DNA of 64,000 nucleotides from positions 85,335,201-85,399,200 of the forward strand of contig OZ038422.1 in the NCBI GenBank assembly GCA_964036155.1, in the 5' to 3' direction. The position numbers were made by a program, and so were the translations under genes. Positions 1-11,329 of this stretch are shown here, one piece after another. Below the pieces are notes generated by a model. That model was not told the DNA's origin, did no database searches, and was given only the letters and a program-made list of their open reading frames with translations. How positions within the stretch are numbered: position 1 is the stretch's first letter; each line of letters begins with the position of its first letter. Source of the DNA: Diploscapter coronatus (Eukaryota; Nematoda; Chromadorea; Rhabditida; Rhabditidae).

Positions 1-143
1 GCCTAATATATAAATTTCATATGCTATGCGCCTCCGATAGATAAATCCAACATGATGCTTCGATTTTTTTCAATCTATTTTAGTTGGAAAGAAAATCATG
101 CAAATTTGAAAAGAGAAAGAAACCACGATTTAGAAACGTGTGG

Positions 144-165
144 CAGACACAGACGGCTGTGTCTG
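144..165. repeat. 22-bp imperfect palindrome downstream of the RING gene
   Basis: CAGACACAGACGGCTGTGTCTG folds on itself with a two-base central mismatch. It lies about 55 nt past the RING gene stop on the minus strand, so it would form a stem-loop in the 3' UTR or terminator region if transcribed. Function not known. Confidence 0.5.
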
Positions 166-219
166 TCATCCGCCTTTAAATACAGGTAGCCGAGGTAAGT
201 TTTCCTAAGATTAAAAAGT

Positions 220-2344
220 TCATGAATTTCGTACCTGCCCTGCATAGAGCTGTTCTTGTCTAGGCACAGTCAGCGACGGCCTCGTGTCGATGTCCATCGG
301 CACTGAAACCTCCTCTCCGCCCAAGTATTGCTGGAAAAAGGATTGTTCTATGGAAATTTTAAAGAATATGATGGGACAATTTATTTATCATGAAAAATAA
401 TCAATCAGATTTTGATAGTTCTATGAGGTTTCATAAAAATTAGAAAATGTATTCATTTTTAAATTTCCAGCGAACTTACTGTAATATTAGAGAGTGACCG
501 TTTGAGAATTTCAAATTCCTTCGAAATCATTCTGAAAAAAAATCATAATTTTAGGGACAAAGGTGAAAAAAGATCTGGCCTCCTGAAAATATTGCTTCCA
601 ACAAAATTTTTATTTTTAAAAAATTATTTTAAAAAAAAAAACCCACTTATATTTGTTAAAACTTTGTTGAATGTATGCCTGTAACTGCTTCGTTTCTCGA
701 GGACCAAATTGTGTAAATCCCTGCAGCACCCTTTGATTATCCTGAAAGTACGCTTTTTCGAAAAGTTGTACAGATTAAAAAAAAGACTGCATAATCATAT
801 TGAACTGAAAATAAACATTTTTAGAACGTAAAATATTCCTACATTTTGAATAAGATCAGGTAATCTTTCAATGTTTGTAGAAATCAGTTTTATGCTTTCT
901 TTGTGAAGTTCCGAATTTTCCCGTTGCATTAGAATGAAATTGAACTCCTCCTGAAATTTGATGAATAGTGAAAAATCCTTTAATTTTTAAGGAAATATTT
1001 CTCATAATAGAACATAATATTCCAGAAAACAAAACACTAAATTATCAATGTTACAGAAGTTAGAAATTCAGACAAAAAAATGGAAATCGGCATTTTTACC
1101 TCCAAAATGGTCAGTTCAATGGTCTTGTGCCCGACATGCGTCTCGTCGTCCAAAATGCAGCTTGCACACCGTGCATCCGATTTTGCCTGAATTCATTCGA
1201 TTTTCAAGATCGACCGGTAAAATTTCCGTACCCTGATTAGATTTTCCTTGGAAGTGAGTGGATCATTTTCGACGATTTTTATTCGAACGTGTTTTCCCAA
1301 CGTTTCGAGATAGAGTTTCTAAAAATAAATTTATTATTTTTCAAGAAAACAATTGAGTTATTTTTCAATTTTAAACATAATTGACAAAAATAATACCGTA
1401 GTTCCACATTGTTCACAGACTCGCAACTTCTTATTCGGACTATGACAAGTGGGACACTCTCCTGCTCCCTGCGTTGACGACTTTGGTTGAGAAGGAATTA
1501 AATCTGAAAATTTGTATTTTTTTTTATTTTTAATAAAAGATTTAATAATTTTTGCATCAGAAAAGGAAATTTCTAAATTTTCGGATTTTCCTTTGATGAT
1601 GTTTATTAAATTCGAAAAGTAAACATATTTTCGCTCGGAATTACGACGATTTTCGAAATTTATTGCAAAGTTTTTGAAGAAATGTTGAAATTTAACAACT
1701 TTTTATTTCAGAAAGAAACAATGAATCCTTACCCAACAAAGTATAATTGAAAGTGGTCACAGCAAAGGCTTCGTCTGCTTTACAGAATGGGCAGGTGGAA
1801 TTTCTGAAGCTATTTTTTTCAAGTAAAAAATACAGGAAACTGACGGCATGGCCGATTTGCATGAGAGACAGAGCGTGTGGCCACAAGTGCCGATGCAGGG
1901 ACGTCGACCATCTTCTCGCGATTCTCAAATCACAATAATAATAATTATTATTGACGAATTTAGAAGGCTAACAGTATTTGTCAGCATTTTTTTTTTATTT
2001 TACTGATCTTTCAAATATTTAAATTAGATGACAAGTAAAGGAAGTCTTTTTTATCAGTTCAATTTGATGGGCGAGAGCGATACTAATTCCAATGTCATGT
2101 TGTCATGAAATGAAAATTATATTTACAAAAAAAACTTTCAATTGGTATCTTTTTCTTTGAGAAAAATTAAATCGATCAACTTGACCCCGCCCATCTAATC
2201 AGCCAAATGTAAGTCCCTGATAACGGCTCGATTTTCAGCAGTTTCAAATGAAAAAGAACAGAATTTCGCTATTTTCCTGGTTCAATTCAACGCACCGTAT
2301 GGATTGAAGCATATGGTACAGTTCAGTGTGGATGTACTTGTCAT
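220..2344 (-). CDS. RING-finger / B-box-like coiled-coil protein (TRIM-like E3 ligase candidate)
   Basis: Exons read 5' to 3' on the minus strand: 2344-2296, 1923-1841, 1803-1733, 1503-1397, 1318-1232, 1186-1100, 950-843, 741-647, 531-480, 330-220 (stop TGA). About 283 aa. The N-terminus carries a C3HC4 RING: CTICFNPY (exon 1), GTCGHTLCLSC (exon 2), CPFCKADEAF (exon 3). Exon 4 adds CPTCHSPNKK...CEQCG and exon 6 CASCILDDETHVGHK, a zinc-binding pattern like a degenerate B-box. Later exons are charged and helical (MQRENSELHKESIKLIS) and look like coiled coil. RING proteins of this layout are usually ubiquitin ligases; the substrate is unknown. All junctions keep phase except exon 2 to exon 3: the obvious 37-nt intron leaves the frame one base off, so either that junction, the assembly or the gene itself is faulty. 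The last intron could alternatively be spliced at 234-205, moving the stop to 166. Confidence 0.82.
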
Positions 2345-3450
2345 TTTTCTTCGTTTTTCGCTTCTTGTACCCGTAACTTTTGTTGTGGCTTCTTGCCCTG
2401 GTTAACAGCGCCACATAGGTTTTAGGTCTCTTATGGTAAAGTCGGAAATACGAATGTAGCGTACGCAGTGAAATGTTCACACAAATAGATTCGTATATTC
2501 GGGTAATTAGTGAATTTAGCAACAACGTTATTTCTGAAAATAGAAGAGATTTTTTTTTAAATCGAGAAAAATGAAGTGCTTTTTGATGAATTAATTTCAG
2601 TAAGTAGATTGTATGCATATAAAAATGCGCAATATTATTGCAACTCGTTTGAAATAGCATGAAAAATCAAGAGAGCGCAAGAAATGATGCAGTCGCGCTC
2701 TCTTCACTTCCCATGCTATTTCGAGCGAGTTGCAATGTAACTAAGTATGAGCGGGCTTTTCAATAATAATTCTCGAGAAATTACTAAATGGCGGATGGCA
2801 TTTATTGTTAGCATTTCATTAATAAATAAATACTTATAATGCACTATTTTCTCGCTCACTTCCAAAACGATGATTTTACTTTTATTGAATCCGAAAATTT
2901 ACCTTTATTAGTTGTTGAAGTGAACCAGGGCCACATAAGCACTCATATTCAAGTAAATTAATACCTCTTTGTATTAAAATTGCTGAAACAACCGCTCGAT
3001 ATTCAGTTAATCCTAGTTGCTAGACAATATCAATCTATTAGATTCAATAATAATCTCTATTGGAAAATTTACTCCAGTTAGTTTGTAGCCAGGCCTAAAT
3101 TGATATAAAATTTAGAAGAATTTATACAAAAAAAAATTTGAAAAAGATCAAACGATGATTTTGGGATAACGGTTGAAAAGCAGATGCTAGAATGTGTGGA
3201 ACTATTCGTTTATACACTCAAAGATTTCAATTATAAAACACTCTGGTGACAAGGCAACAAGCATATGAAATGGATCAAGAACTATCGATTGTTGATTGCT
3301 TAGATATATTTAGATGGTTGTTATTTTGATTCATTGAATGAATTAGCAGCTTTAATTTAAAATTGTGTATGATTTTTAGTTAACTATAAATTTAGGATTC
3401 TCTAAACAAAATTTCTAGCATACCGAATGAAAACAAATCAATATATATAG
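2345..3450. other. Non-coding region upstream of the RING gene
   Basis: AT-rich sequence with no ORF showing splice-consistent coding. The segment 2640-2735 contains an inverted repeat (TTGCAACTCG...AATAGCATG against CATGCTATTTCGAGCGAGTTGCAA), a small fold-back element roughly 100 bp long. The rest is unassigned; the RING gene promoter should lie here. Confidence 0.5.
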
Positions 3451-4066
3451 AGGAAATGCTGACAATTGAAAACTGGGAGGGAGTCTGTAAGAGATAAGAG
3501 TAAGGTATTTCAAAATCTAATGTTTGTCAGTCGTTCGAACTTTATAGTAAATCAATAACTATCGATTATTGATTGATTCATCCAAACTACATCCAATAGA
3601 TAGATGTAAATTGAAAATCCCTTTGTTTTACGTCAAAACTACGATTTGTAATATCTAGTTTAACATATTTCTGATAAAAGATAGAATATAAGAAAAGAAA
3701 ACGGTATTTTAATCCATTAATATAAATTGACGTTCTTAAATTGAACTAGATTCTGAGTTGCACTAATACACAATTATGATATATCTAGGAAACGGAGACG
3801 CTCTGTGGGTTGTCCCGAGAATTTAAATGAGTCATTTTTAATTGTCATCACGTATTATTTGGGAGGCGGATAGATATGGAGAAAATTTTAAAATATTAAT
3901 GATAAAAACTCGGAAGAATAAAGAAGATGAAATGGCAAAAAATGATAATAAAACGTTGCCCCCTTAATTTTGAGAGATAGCAAAGAAGAGGCCGGACAAA
4001 AAATTTCAGAAAGACCCCAGGTCGGGTTTTTAGTAGTTTTTGACTTGAAAAATATGATTCTGGGTA

Positions 4067-4312
4067 GAGAGCGCAAGTGATATTCTCGATGTGAAGGCGG
4101 AGATATGAAAGTATTTTTCTTAAAATCCAATGATCTAATCAAGCTTATAGCAAAAAACTGCATGAAAAGCGGATCAATGTAACCAAAGATGAATTTTTGA
4201 AGATGATATTCGAAAACCCCTTTTGCGAGCAAAATTTCTAGAATTAAAAAAAATTGGACAAAGTTGCCTTCCTTGACTTTGACTTCACAGGGTGAGCAGA
4301 GCTTGCGCTCTC
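4067..4312 (+). mobile_element. TA-flanked MITE, family with GAGCGCAAG ends, copy 1
   Basis: Ends are perfect inverted repeats when the target TA is included: TAGAGAGCGCAAG at 4065 and CTTGCGCTCTCTA ending 4314. TA on both sides suggests a Tc1/mariner-type target site. The interior (GTGATATTC...GCATGAAAAGCGGATCA...GTAACCAAAGAT) matches copies at 16722-17102 (same strand) and 52249-52528 (opposite strand). No coding capacity, so non-autonomous. Confidence 0.8.
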
Positions 4313-4557
4313 TATATATAGGGAGTAGATCGCAAGGGTTTTTGACGATCGTCCTCTCTAGGTTTGATTAACGCGCATTTATAAGATAATTGATTATTTC
4401 ATAACATGTTTTCAACAAATAAACTCAACTTCCCCTATGAGAAGAACAAACTTGGGACTTTTTCACCACAGCCGCGGTGCAGTGGTCAAATTAAAAAAAA
4501 AAGTCCAAAGTCTAGAGAAGAATCCAGAAATCTCATGACATTACTAAATGGCACATA

Positions 4558-6588
4558 TGAGACGTTATTCGTAAAAATCGAGTTTTTCATAGAGGGGGGT
4601 GGTACCCAAGAAGTTGACCCTCAAATTTCGAGTTAATTTTTCGTCCCTGGGGGTTTTCGACTACGCTGATGACGAATATGACGGTTAAAACCCAATCCGA
4701 CCACTTGTTCCGCATGTTCCGGAAGGTCCGCATCCGGTAGTTTCGAAAAATTCCATTTTCGTTATTCGGCATGGGAAAAATTCAAATTTGGTATTAAAAT
4801 GCTCGCAGAGATCAGCTGAGCATGATTCTGAAAAGATCTCGTAGAAATGACACTGAATAAGGAAGTTACGATTAACATAGTGAAACATATGGAAAACGTC
4901 ATATCGATTTTTCATTTCTTTTAATTTTTATTTTTTTAAAAGTGCCGAATTCCGTGAGTTATTTGTATTGGGAAGTAGCCCAGATCTTCTAGTTTCTGGA
5001 ACACTTGACTGTTTTCCTATAGACTGCCCGCTAGAGAAGAAATGCCACTTCTTCGAAGAGTTGTCATGGCTCATTTTTGTCTAAGTTTGATTTAAAAATT
5101 CATAACTCCCATAATTCTAGACCAAATTTTATAATTCTTTTTTTGTTTGATTACTATTGATATTCAGTTTATCAGACACTAAAAGATAATTTTTTTGAAT
5201 ATCAATTTCTGCAGAAATACGCATTTTTCGCATCTTGATTGCGTACTTTTCAACTCATACTGTGTTTATGCGTAAACGACGTTGGAAAAATTCGTCCTTC
5301 CAGTATTTTGCGTAGATGAACATGTTGAACAACTTTGTTCCAGGACCGATCTCGAATTCGCATTAGTATGAGCTCTAGAATTTTTTGAAGTGCGACAGTC
5401 AAATTCAGCATAATGTCCTTTTATACATTATTTTCAAAAAATGATATTTTCCTATATTTCTGACAAAATCTCATGATTATTTTTTTATTTTGTAGATCTT
5501 GAGTAGGAGAATAAATTCTAAGTATAAAGAAAATTTTTAGAAATTAATTTTGGCGGGAGAAACTAGCCTAAGTTACCCTATATACCCGTACTGTGTTTAC
5601 AAGGGTAATGGGAGTTAACGTCGGAGTTTTCCATGAAATCTTGTAGAGCTCTTCAAGTTGATCAACTTTGTTCCAGAACTTATTCTAGAATGTGCATACA
5701 CAGAGAGATATGAATTTTTGAAATTTACTGCCCTAAAGGCACTTTGCAATAATTGATCGTTGAACTTCAAAAAATTCTGGAACTCATAAGAATGTGAATC
5801 CGAGGTCGATTTTGGAATAAAGTTGTTCACCATATCCATCTATGCAACATACTGGAAGGACGAATTTTTCCAACGTCATTTACGCGTAAACACAGTACAT
5901 GATAAAAAGTACGCAATCAAGACGCGAAAAGTGCATATTTCTGCAAAAATCGGTATTCAAAAAAAATTCTTATTTTATTGCCTAATAATCTATGGATTAA
6001 ATGCTGTTCAATAAAAAAGAATTATAAAATTTAGTTGAGAATCGTGGAAGTTATGAATTTTTAAAGTCAAATTAGCCAAAAATGAGTCATGACAACTCTT
6101 CGAAGAAGTGACATTTCTTCGCTAGCGGGCAGTCTATAGGAAAACAGTCAAGTGTTCCAGAAACTAGAAGATCTGGGCTACTTCCCAATACAAATAACTC
6201 ACGGAATTCGGCACTTTTAAAAAAATAAAAATTAAAAGAAATGAAAAATCGATATGACGTTTTCCATATGTTTCACTATGTTAATCGTAACTTCCTTATT
6301 CAGTGTCATTTCTACGAGATCTTTTCAGAATCATGCTCAGCTGATCTCTGCGAGCATTTTAATACCAAATTTGAATTTTTCCCATGCCGAATAACGAAAA
6401 TGGAATTTTTCGAAACTACCGGATGCGGACCTTCCGGAACAGGCGGAACAAGTGGTCGGATCGGGTTTTAACCGTCAGATTCGTCATCAGCGTAGTCGAA
6501 AACCCCCAGGAACAAAATATTAGCTCGAATATTGAGGGTCGATTTCTTGGGTACCACCCCATACTCGATTTTTATAAATAACGTCTCA
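4558..6588. mobile_element. Long-TIR palindromic element 1 (TA target, ~2.0 kb)
   Basis: Ends TGAGACGTTAT...ATAACGTCTCA, flanked by TA at 4556-4557 and 6589-6590. Arms of about 830 bp (4558-5390 and 5765-6588) are inverted copies of each other; the ~375-bp centre is single copy. The unit-2 duplicate at 9252-9262 keeps the matching unoccupied site (GATACGTGTAAATAG against GCACATA[element]TATAAATAG), which supports a two-base TA duplication. ORFs in the arms (4685-4915 minus, 6241-6471 plus) are mirror copies of one another, as the palindrome requires; I do not regard them as genes. No transposase seen. Confidence 0.85.
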
Positions 6589-6961
6589 TATATAAATAGT
6601 ATTTATGATGACTCATCCTCTAATTAAAATTAAAATTAATTTTACTTGCTACTTCGACATGTATTATTCATTTATGTCATAAGGTTTCCAAATCGATCAC
6701 CATAGTGGACGTTATAAGTTTGAAAATTATAAAATTGAACATACTTTACCAGGCTAAAATTATAGGACGTCTCTCCAAAGTTGTAGAAAAGCGAATGAAA
6801 TGCAACCAATAGGCTGACATTCCTCACGCTGACGAATGTTATCCAAGACACTCCTTCAATAAATTTCTCTACTGTATCCTCCGCACACTCTCTCATGCTG
6901 TCTATGAGAAAAAAGATAAGAGTGTCGAATGCTAGACCTAATGATAATTTTTTTTACTATA

Positions 6962-8650
6962 TGACACGTTCTTCGCAAGAATCGAGTATGGGGTGGTACC
7001 CAAGAAGTTGGCCCTCAATTTTTGGGTTGGTTTTTTGTTTCTGGGGGTTTTCGACTATGCTGATGACGAATCTGACGGTTAAAACCCGATCCAACCACTT
7101 GTTCCGCATGTTCCGGAAGGTCCGCATTCGGTACTTCCGAAAAATTTTATTTTCATTATTCTATATGGAAAATTCAAGTTTGGTATCAAAATGATCGAAG
7201 AGACTAGCTGAACACGATTCTGAAAAGATCTCGTCGAAGTGACACCGAATAAGGAAGTTATGATGAAAGTAGTGAAACGTATGGAAAATGCCATATTGAT
7301 TTTTCTCTTTTTAAAATTTTCTATTTTTTAAAAGTGCCAGATTCCATGAGTTATTTATACTGGGAAGTAGTCCAGGTCTTCTAGTTTCTGAAACGCTTGA
7401 CCGTTTTCCTATAGACTGCCCGCTAACGAAGAAATGTCACTTCTTCGAAGTGTTGTCATGACTCACTTTTGCCTAGTTTGATTTGAAAAATTCATATCTT
7501 CCTATATATTAGACTAAATTTCATGATTATTTTTTATTTTGTAGATCTTGAGTAGGAGAATAAATTCTAAGTATAAAGAAATTTTTTAGAAATTAATTTT
7601 GGCAGGAGAAATTAGCCCAAGTTACCCTATATACCCGTACTGTGTTTACAAGGATAATAGGAGTTAATGTTGGAGTTTTCCATGAAATCTTGTAGAGCTC
7701 TTCAAGTTGATCAACTTTCATTCTAGAACTTATTCTAGAATATGTACACACAGGGAGATATGAATTTTTGAAATTTACTGCCCTAAAGGCACTTTGCAAT
7801 AATTGGTCATTGAACTTCAAAAAATTCTGGAGTTCATAAGAATGTGAATCCGAGGTCGGTTCTGGAACAAATTTGTTCACCATGTTCATCTACGCAACAT
7901 ACTGGAAGGACGAATTTTTCCAACGTCATTTACGCATAAACACAGTATGAGTTGAAAAGTACGCAATCAAGATGCGAAAAATGCGTATTTCTGCAGAAAT
8001 TGATATTCAAAAAAATTATCTTTTAGTGTCTGATAAACTGAATATCAATAGTAATCAAACAAAAAAAGAATTATAAAATTTGGTCTAGAATTATGGGAGT
8101 TATGAGTTTTCAAAATCAAACTAGGCAAAAGTGAGTCATGACAACACTTCGAAGAAGTGACATTTCTTCGTTAGCGGGCAGTCTATAGGAAAACGGTCAA
8201 GCGTTTCAGAAACTAGAAGACCTGGACTACTTCCCAGTATAAATAACTCATGGAATCTGGCACTTTTAAAAAATAGAAAATTTTAAAAAGAGAAAAATCA
8301 ATATGGCATTTTCCATACGTTTCACTACTTTCATCATAACTTCCTTATTCGGTGTCACTTCGACGAGATCTTTTCAGAATCGTGTTCAGCTAGTCTCTTC
8401 GATCATTTTGATACCAAACTTGAATTTTCCATGTAGAATAATGAAAATAGAATTTTTCGAAACTACCGGATGCGGACCTTCCGGAACATGCGGAACAAGT
8501 GGTTAGATCGGGTTTTAACCGTCAGATTCGTCATCAGCGTAGTTGAAAACCCCCAGGGGCAAAAAATCAGCTCGAAATTTGAGGGTCGACTTCTTGGGTA
8601 CCACCCCTCTATAAAAAAAAAAAAACTCGATTTTTATAAATAACGTATCA
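6962..8650. mobile_element. Long-TIR palindromic element 2 (TA target, ~1.7 kb)
   Basis: Starts TGACACGTTC after TA (6960-6961) and ends AACGTATCA before TA (8651-8652). Same family as element 1: shared GGGTGGTACCCAAGAAGTTG near the ends and the GGAAGGTCCGCAT segment. The right arm is longer than the left, which lacks about 270 bp present in element 1. It sits exactly at the junction between the two units of the local tandem duplication. Confidence 0.85.
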
Positions 8651-8655
8651 TATAG

Positions 8656-9640
8656 GAAATGCTGATGAACGAAAACTGCAAGGGAGTCTGTAAGAGATAA
8701 GATTGTAAGGTATTGCAATTTTTAATATTCGTCAGTCATTCGAATTTTATAATGGATCAATAACTATCGATTATTGATTGATTAATCCAAACTACATCCA
8801 ATATATAGATGTAAATTGAAAATCCCTTTGTTTTACGTCAAAACTACTATTTTAATATATTTCTGATAAAAGACAGAATATAAGAAAAACGATATTTTAA
8901 TCCATTAATACAAATTGGCGTTCCTAAATTGAACTAGATTCTGAGTTGCACTAATACGCAATTATGATATATCTAGGAAACAGAAACGCTGTGGATTGTC
9001 TCGAGAACTAAAATAATTCATTTTTAATTGTCATCACGTATTATTTGGGAGGCGGATAGATATAGAGAAAAATTTTAAATATTAATGATAAAAACTTCAA
9101 AGAATGAAAGATGAAGTGACAAAAATATGATAATAAGTAAGCAATTCTAGTAACGCGCATTTATAAGATTATTGATTATTTCATAACATGTTTTCAACAA
9201 ATAAATTAAACTTTAATCACGAAAACTATCTAGAAACCTCGTGACGTTACTAAATGATACGTGTAAATAGTATTTATGATGAGTCATCCTCTAATTAAAA
9301 TTAAAATTAATTTTACTTGATATTTCGATATCTATTATCCATTTATGTCATAAGGTTCCCAAATCGATCATCATAGTGAACGTTGTAAGTTTGAAAATTA
9401 TAAAATTGAACATACTTTACCAGGCTAAAATTATAGGACGTCTCTCCAAAGTTGTAGAAAAGCGAATGAAATGCAACCAATAGGCTGACATTCCTCACGC
9501 TGACGAATGTTATCCAAGACACTCCCTCAATAAATTTCTCTACTGTATCCTTCCGCACGCTCTCTCATGCTGTCTATGAGAAAAAAGATAAGTGTTGAAT
9601 GCTAGACCTAATAATAAGTTTTTTTTTATTATAAAGATAA
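8656..9640. repeat. Tandem duplication, unit 2 (without the element 1 insertion)
   Basis: Direct-repeat partner of 3452-6955. It lacks both the MITE and the 2-kb palindrome, so it shows roughly what unit 1 looked like before insertion. The exon-like minus-strand ORF (9558-9343) is kept almost residue for residue, but an extra base near 9556 (GCGGAAGGATAC against GCGGAGGATAC) shifts its start, arguing against both copies being functional. Confidence 0.75.
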
Positions 9641-9673
9641 ATGATTTAGATAGAAGTATGTGTTATCATTTAA

Positions 9674-9803
9674 GAGTGAGTGTCAGTAAAAGCCCAAGTC
9701 TATATAAATAGCGGCTCACCAATCGAGCTGATTTTCATATATTTTGTTTAGTTTTTCAAACTGATTCTCATGGTGTGGTTTATTTTTCATAAAAATTATC
9801 GTA
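9674..9803 (+). mobile_element. TTAA-flanked palindromic family, left-arm fragment
   Basis: Starts TTAA|GAGTGAGTGTCAG and matches the left arm of the complete element at 18710-19700 (CTGATTTTCATATATTTTGTT...CTGATTCTCATGGTG). It is cut by palindromic element 3, which inserted at the TA at 9804. The remainder of the copy is not recognisable beyond 10631. Confidence 0.65.
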
Positions 9804-9805
9804 TA

Positions 9806-10629
9806 TGACACGTTATTTATAAAAATCGAGTATGGGGTGGTACCCAAGAAGTTGACCCTAAAATTTCGAGCTGATTTTTTGCCCCTGGGGGTTTTCAACT
9901 ACACTGATTACGATTTTGACGGTTAAAACCCGATCCAACCACTTGTTCCGCCTGTTCCGGAAGGTCCGCATCTGATAGTTCCGGAAAATTCTATTTTCAT
10001 TATTCTACATGGAAAATTCAAGTTTGGTATCAAAATGCTCGCAGAGACCAACTGAGCACGACTCTAAAAAGATCTCGTCGAAATGACACCGAATAAGGAA
10101 GTTGTGATGAAAGTAATAAAACATATGGAAAATAGCATATTGATTTTTCGCTTTTTTATTTTTTAAAGTGCCAGATTCCATGAGTTATTTATACTGGGAA
10201 GTAGCTCAGGTCTTCTAGTTTCTGAAATACTTGACCGTTTTCCTATAAACTGCTCGCTAGCGAAGAAATGCCACTTCTTCGAAGAGTTTTCATGGCTCAT
10301 TTTTGTCTAATCTGATTTTAAAAACTCATAACTTTCTTATTTAATGTTATTTCGACGAGATCTTTCCAGAATCGTACTCAGATGGTCTCTGCGAGCATTT
10401 TGATATAAAATTTGAATTTTTTACATGCCGAATAACGAAAATAGAATTTTCCGGAACTACCGGATGCGGGCCTTCCGGAACAAATGGTCGGATCGGGTTT
10501 TAACCGTCAGATTCGTAATCAGCGTTGTCGAAAATCCCCAGGGACAAAATATTAGCTCGAAATTTGGGAGTCGACTTCTTGGGTACCACTCCCTCTATAA
10601 AAAACTCGATTTTTACGAAGAACGTGTCA
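9806..10629. mobile_element. Long-TIR palindromic element 3 (internally deleted, ~0.8 kb)
   Basis: TGACACGTTATT...AACGTGTCA between TA dinucleotides at 9804-9805 and 10630-10631. The left arm runs to about 10330 and then joins a shorter right arm; the centre and much of the right arm of element 1 are missing. Inserted into a TTAA-family fragment, so it is the younger insertion at this site. Confidence 0.8.
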
Positions 10630-10631
10630 TA

Positions 10632-11329
10632 TGTAGAAGTAGATAATTTTCCTTGAAAATTTAAAAATTGAATCCAACGAATAAAAATGCCTATGTTGTA
10701 TAATTTTCCATTTTCAGATCTTATCTGATTGGATACACTTTCATGATTTCGCTTCCGATACTGTATTGTCTGTTTGATTCACATCTGCAATTCTCGTATA
10801 ATATAACCCTTTGAAATTATATCTTTGATTTTTCCTGTTACAAACTATGAATTCAATTATCTAATCAAGAAAAAGGTGAAATAGGTTCTCTTTTGCTCGT
10901 TAAACCTGTCACTTCCTATCTATCAGTTCTGTTTAGCATCAGGGTTGCGTCAGTTCCACCGTAATCGTGTTATCATCCCTTTACTGCTCTAATTTTCTAT
11001 TTTTATAACTAATATGAGTCAGTATTTCGAATTTTAGGAAATATTTTCGAAACTTTACACAACAAAATTTAATCGATTTTCACATTTCGCAATTCGAGGG
11101 ACCGATAAATGAGTCCGTAGCGTTGTCCAACAAAATTTTTGTTGGACAACGCATGCCCTCCTTCTTTAGCTAATATTCATCAGAAAGACATTCTTCACTC
11201 TTTTAATTTTAAAATCACATGATTTTTACAATAAAAAACCAAGAAAAAATGTCAAAAAATTAGCAATATCATAAAATTTCTAAATTTAATTTTCATTTTT
11301 TTTTATGTTTTACCTGTTTACATTTCCAG
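10632..11329. other. Non-coding stretch with a perfect palindrome
   Basis: AT-rich, no coding signal seen. The one notable structure is an inverted repeat at 11120-11152 (arms GCGTTGTCCAACAAAA and its complement, one base between them). Confidence 0.45.
11120..11152. repeat. 33-bp perfect palindrome (16-bp arms)
   Basis: GCGTTGTCCAACAAAA is followed after one base by its exact reverse complement. Could be the core of a small fold-back element or a cruciform-forming site; no second copy seen in the window. Confidence 0.7.

Larger units (their letters stand above)
3452..6955. repeat. Tandem duplication, unit 1 (interrupted)
   Basis: Matches unit 2 (8656-9640) in the same orientation in three blocks: 3452-3935 with 8656-9135, 4369-4551 with 9152-9257, and 6593-6955 with 9259-9640. 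Between the blocks unit 1 carries about 430 bp including a MITE (4067-4312) and a 2-kb palindromic element (4558-6588). On the minus strand block 3 holds an exon-like stretch, 6896-6752: TTTTCTCATAG acceptor, open frame including VSWITFVSVRNVSLLVAF, donor CTG|GTAAAG. Block 1 holds a second acceptor-plus-ORF (CTTACAG then TPSQFSIVSIS). The duplicated unit may therefore be a gene relic. Confidence 0.75.

Noticed and set aside
4685..8506. Four related ORFs of 67-76 codons sharing the GCGPSGTCGTSG ending
   Set aside because: They occur as mirror copies in both arms of palindromic elements, so the similarity follows from the inverted repeat. No start context, splice sites or family support.
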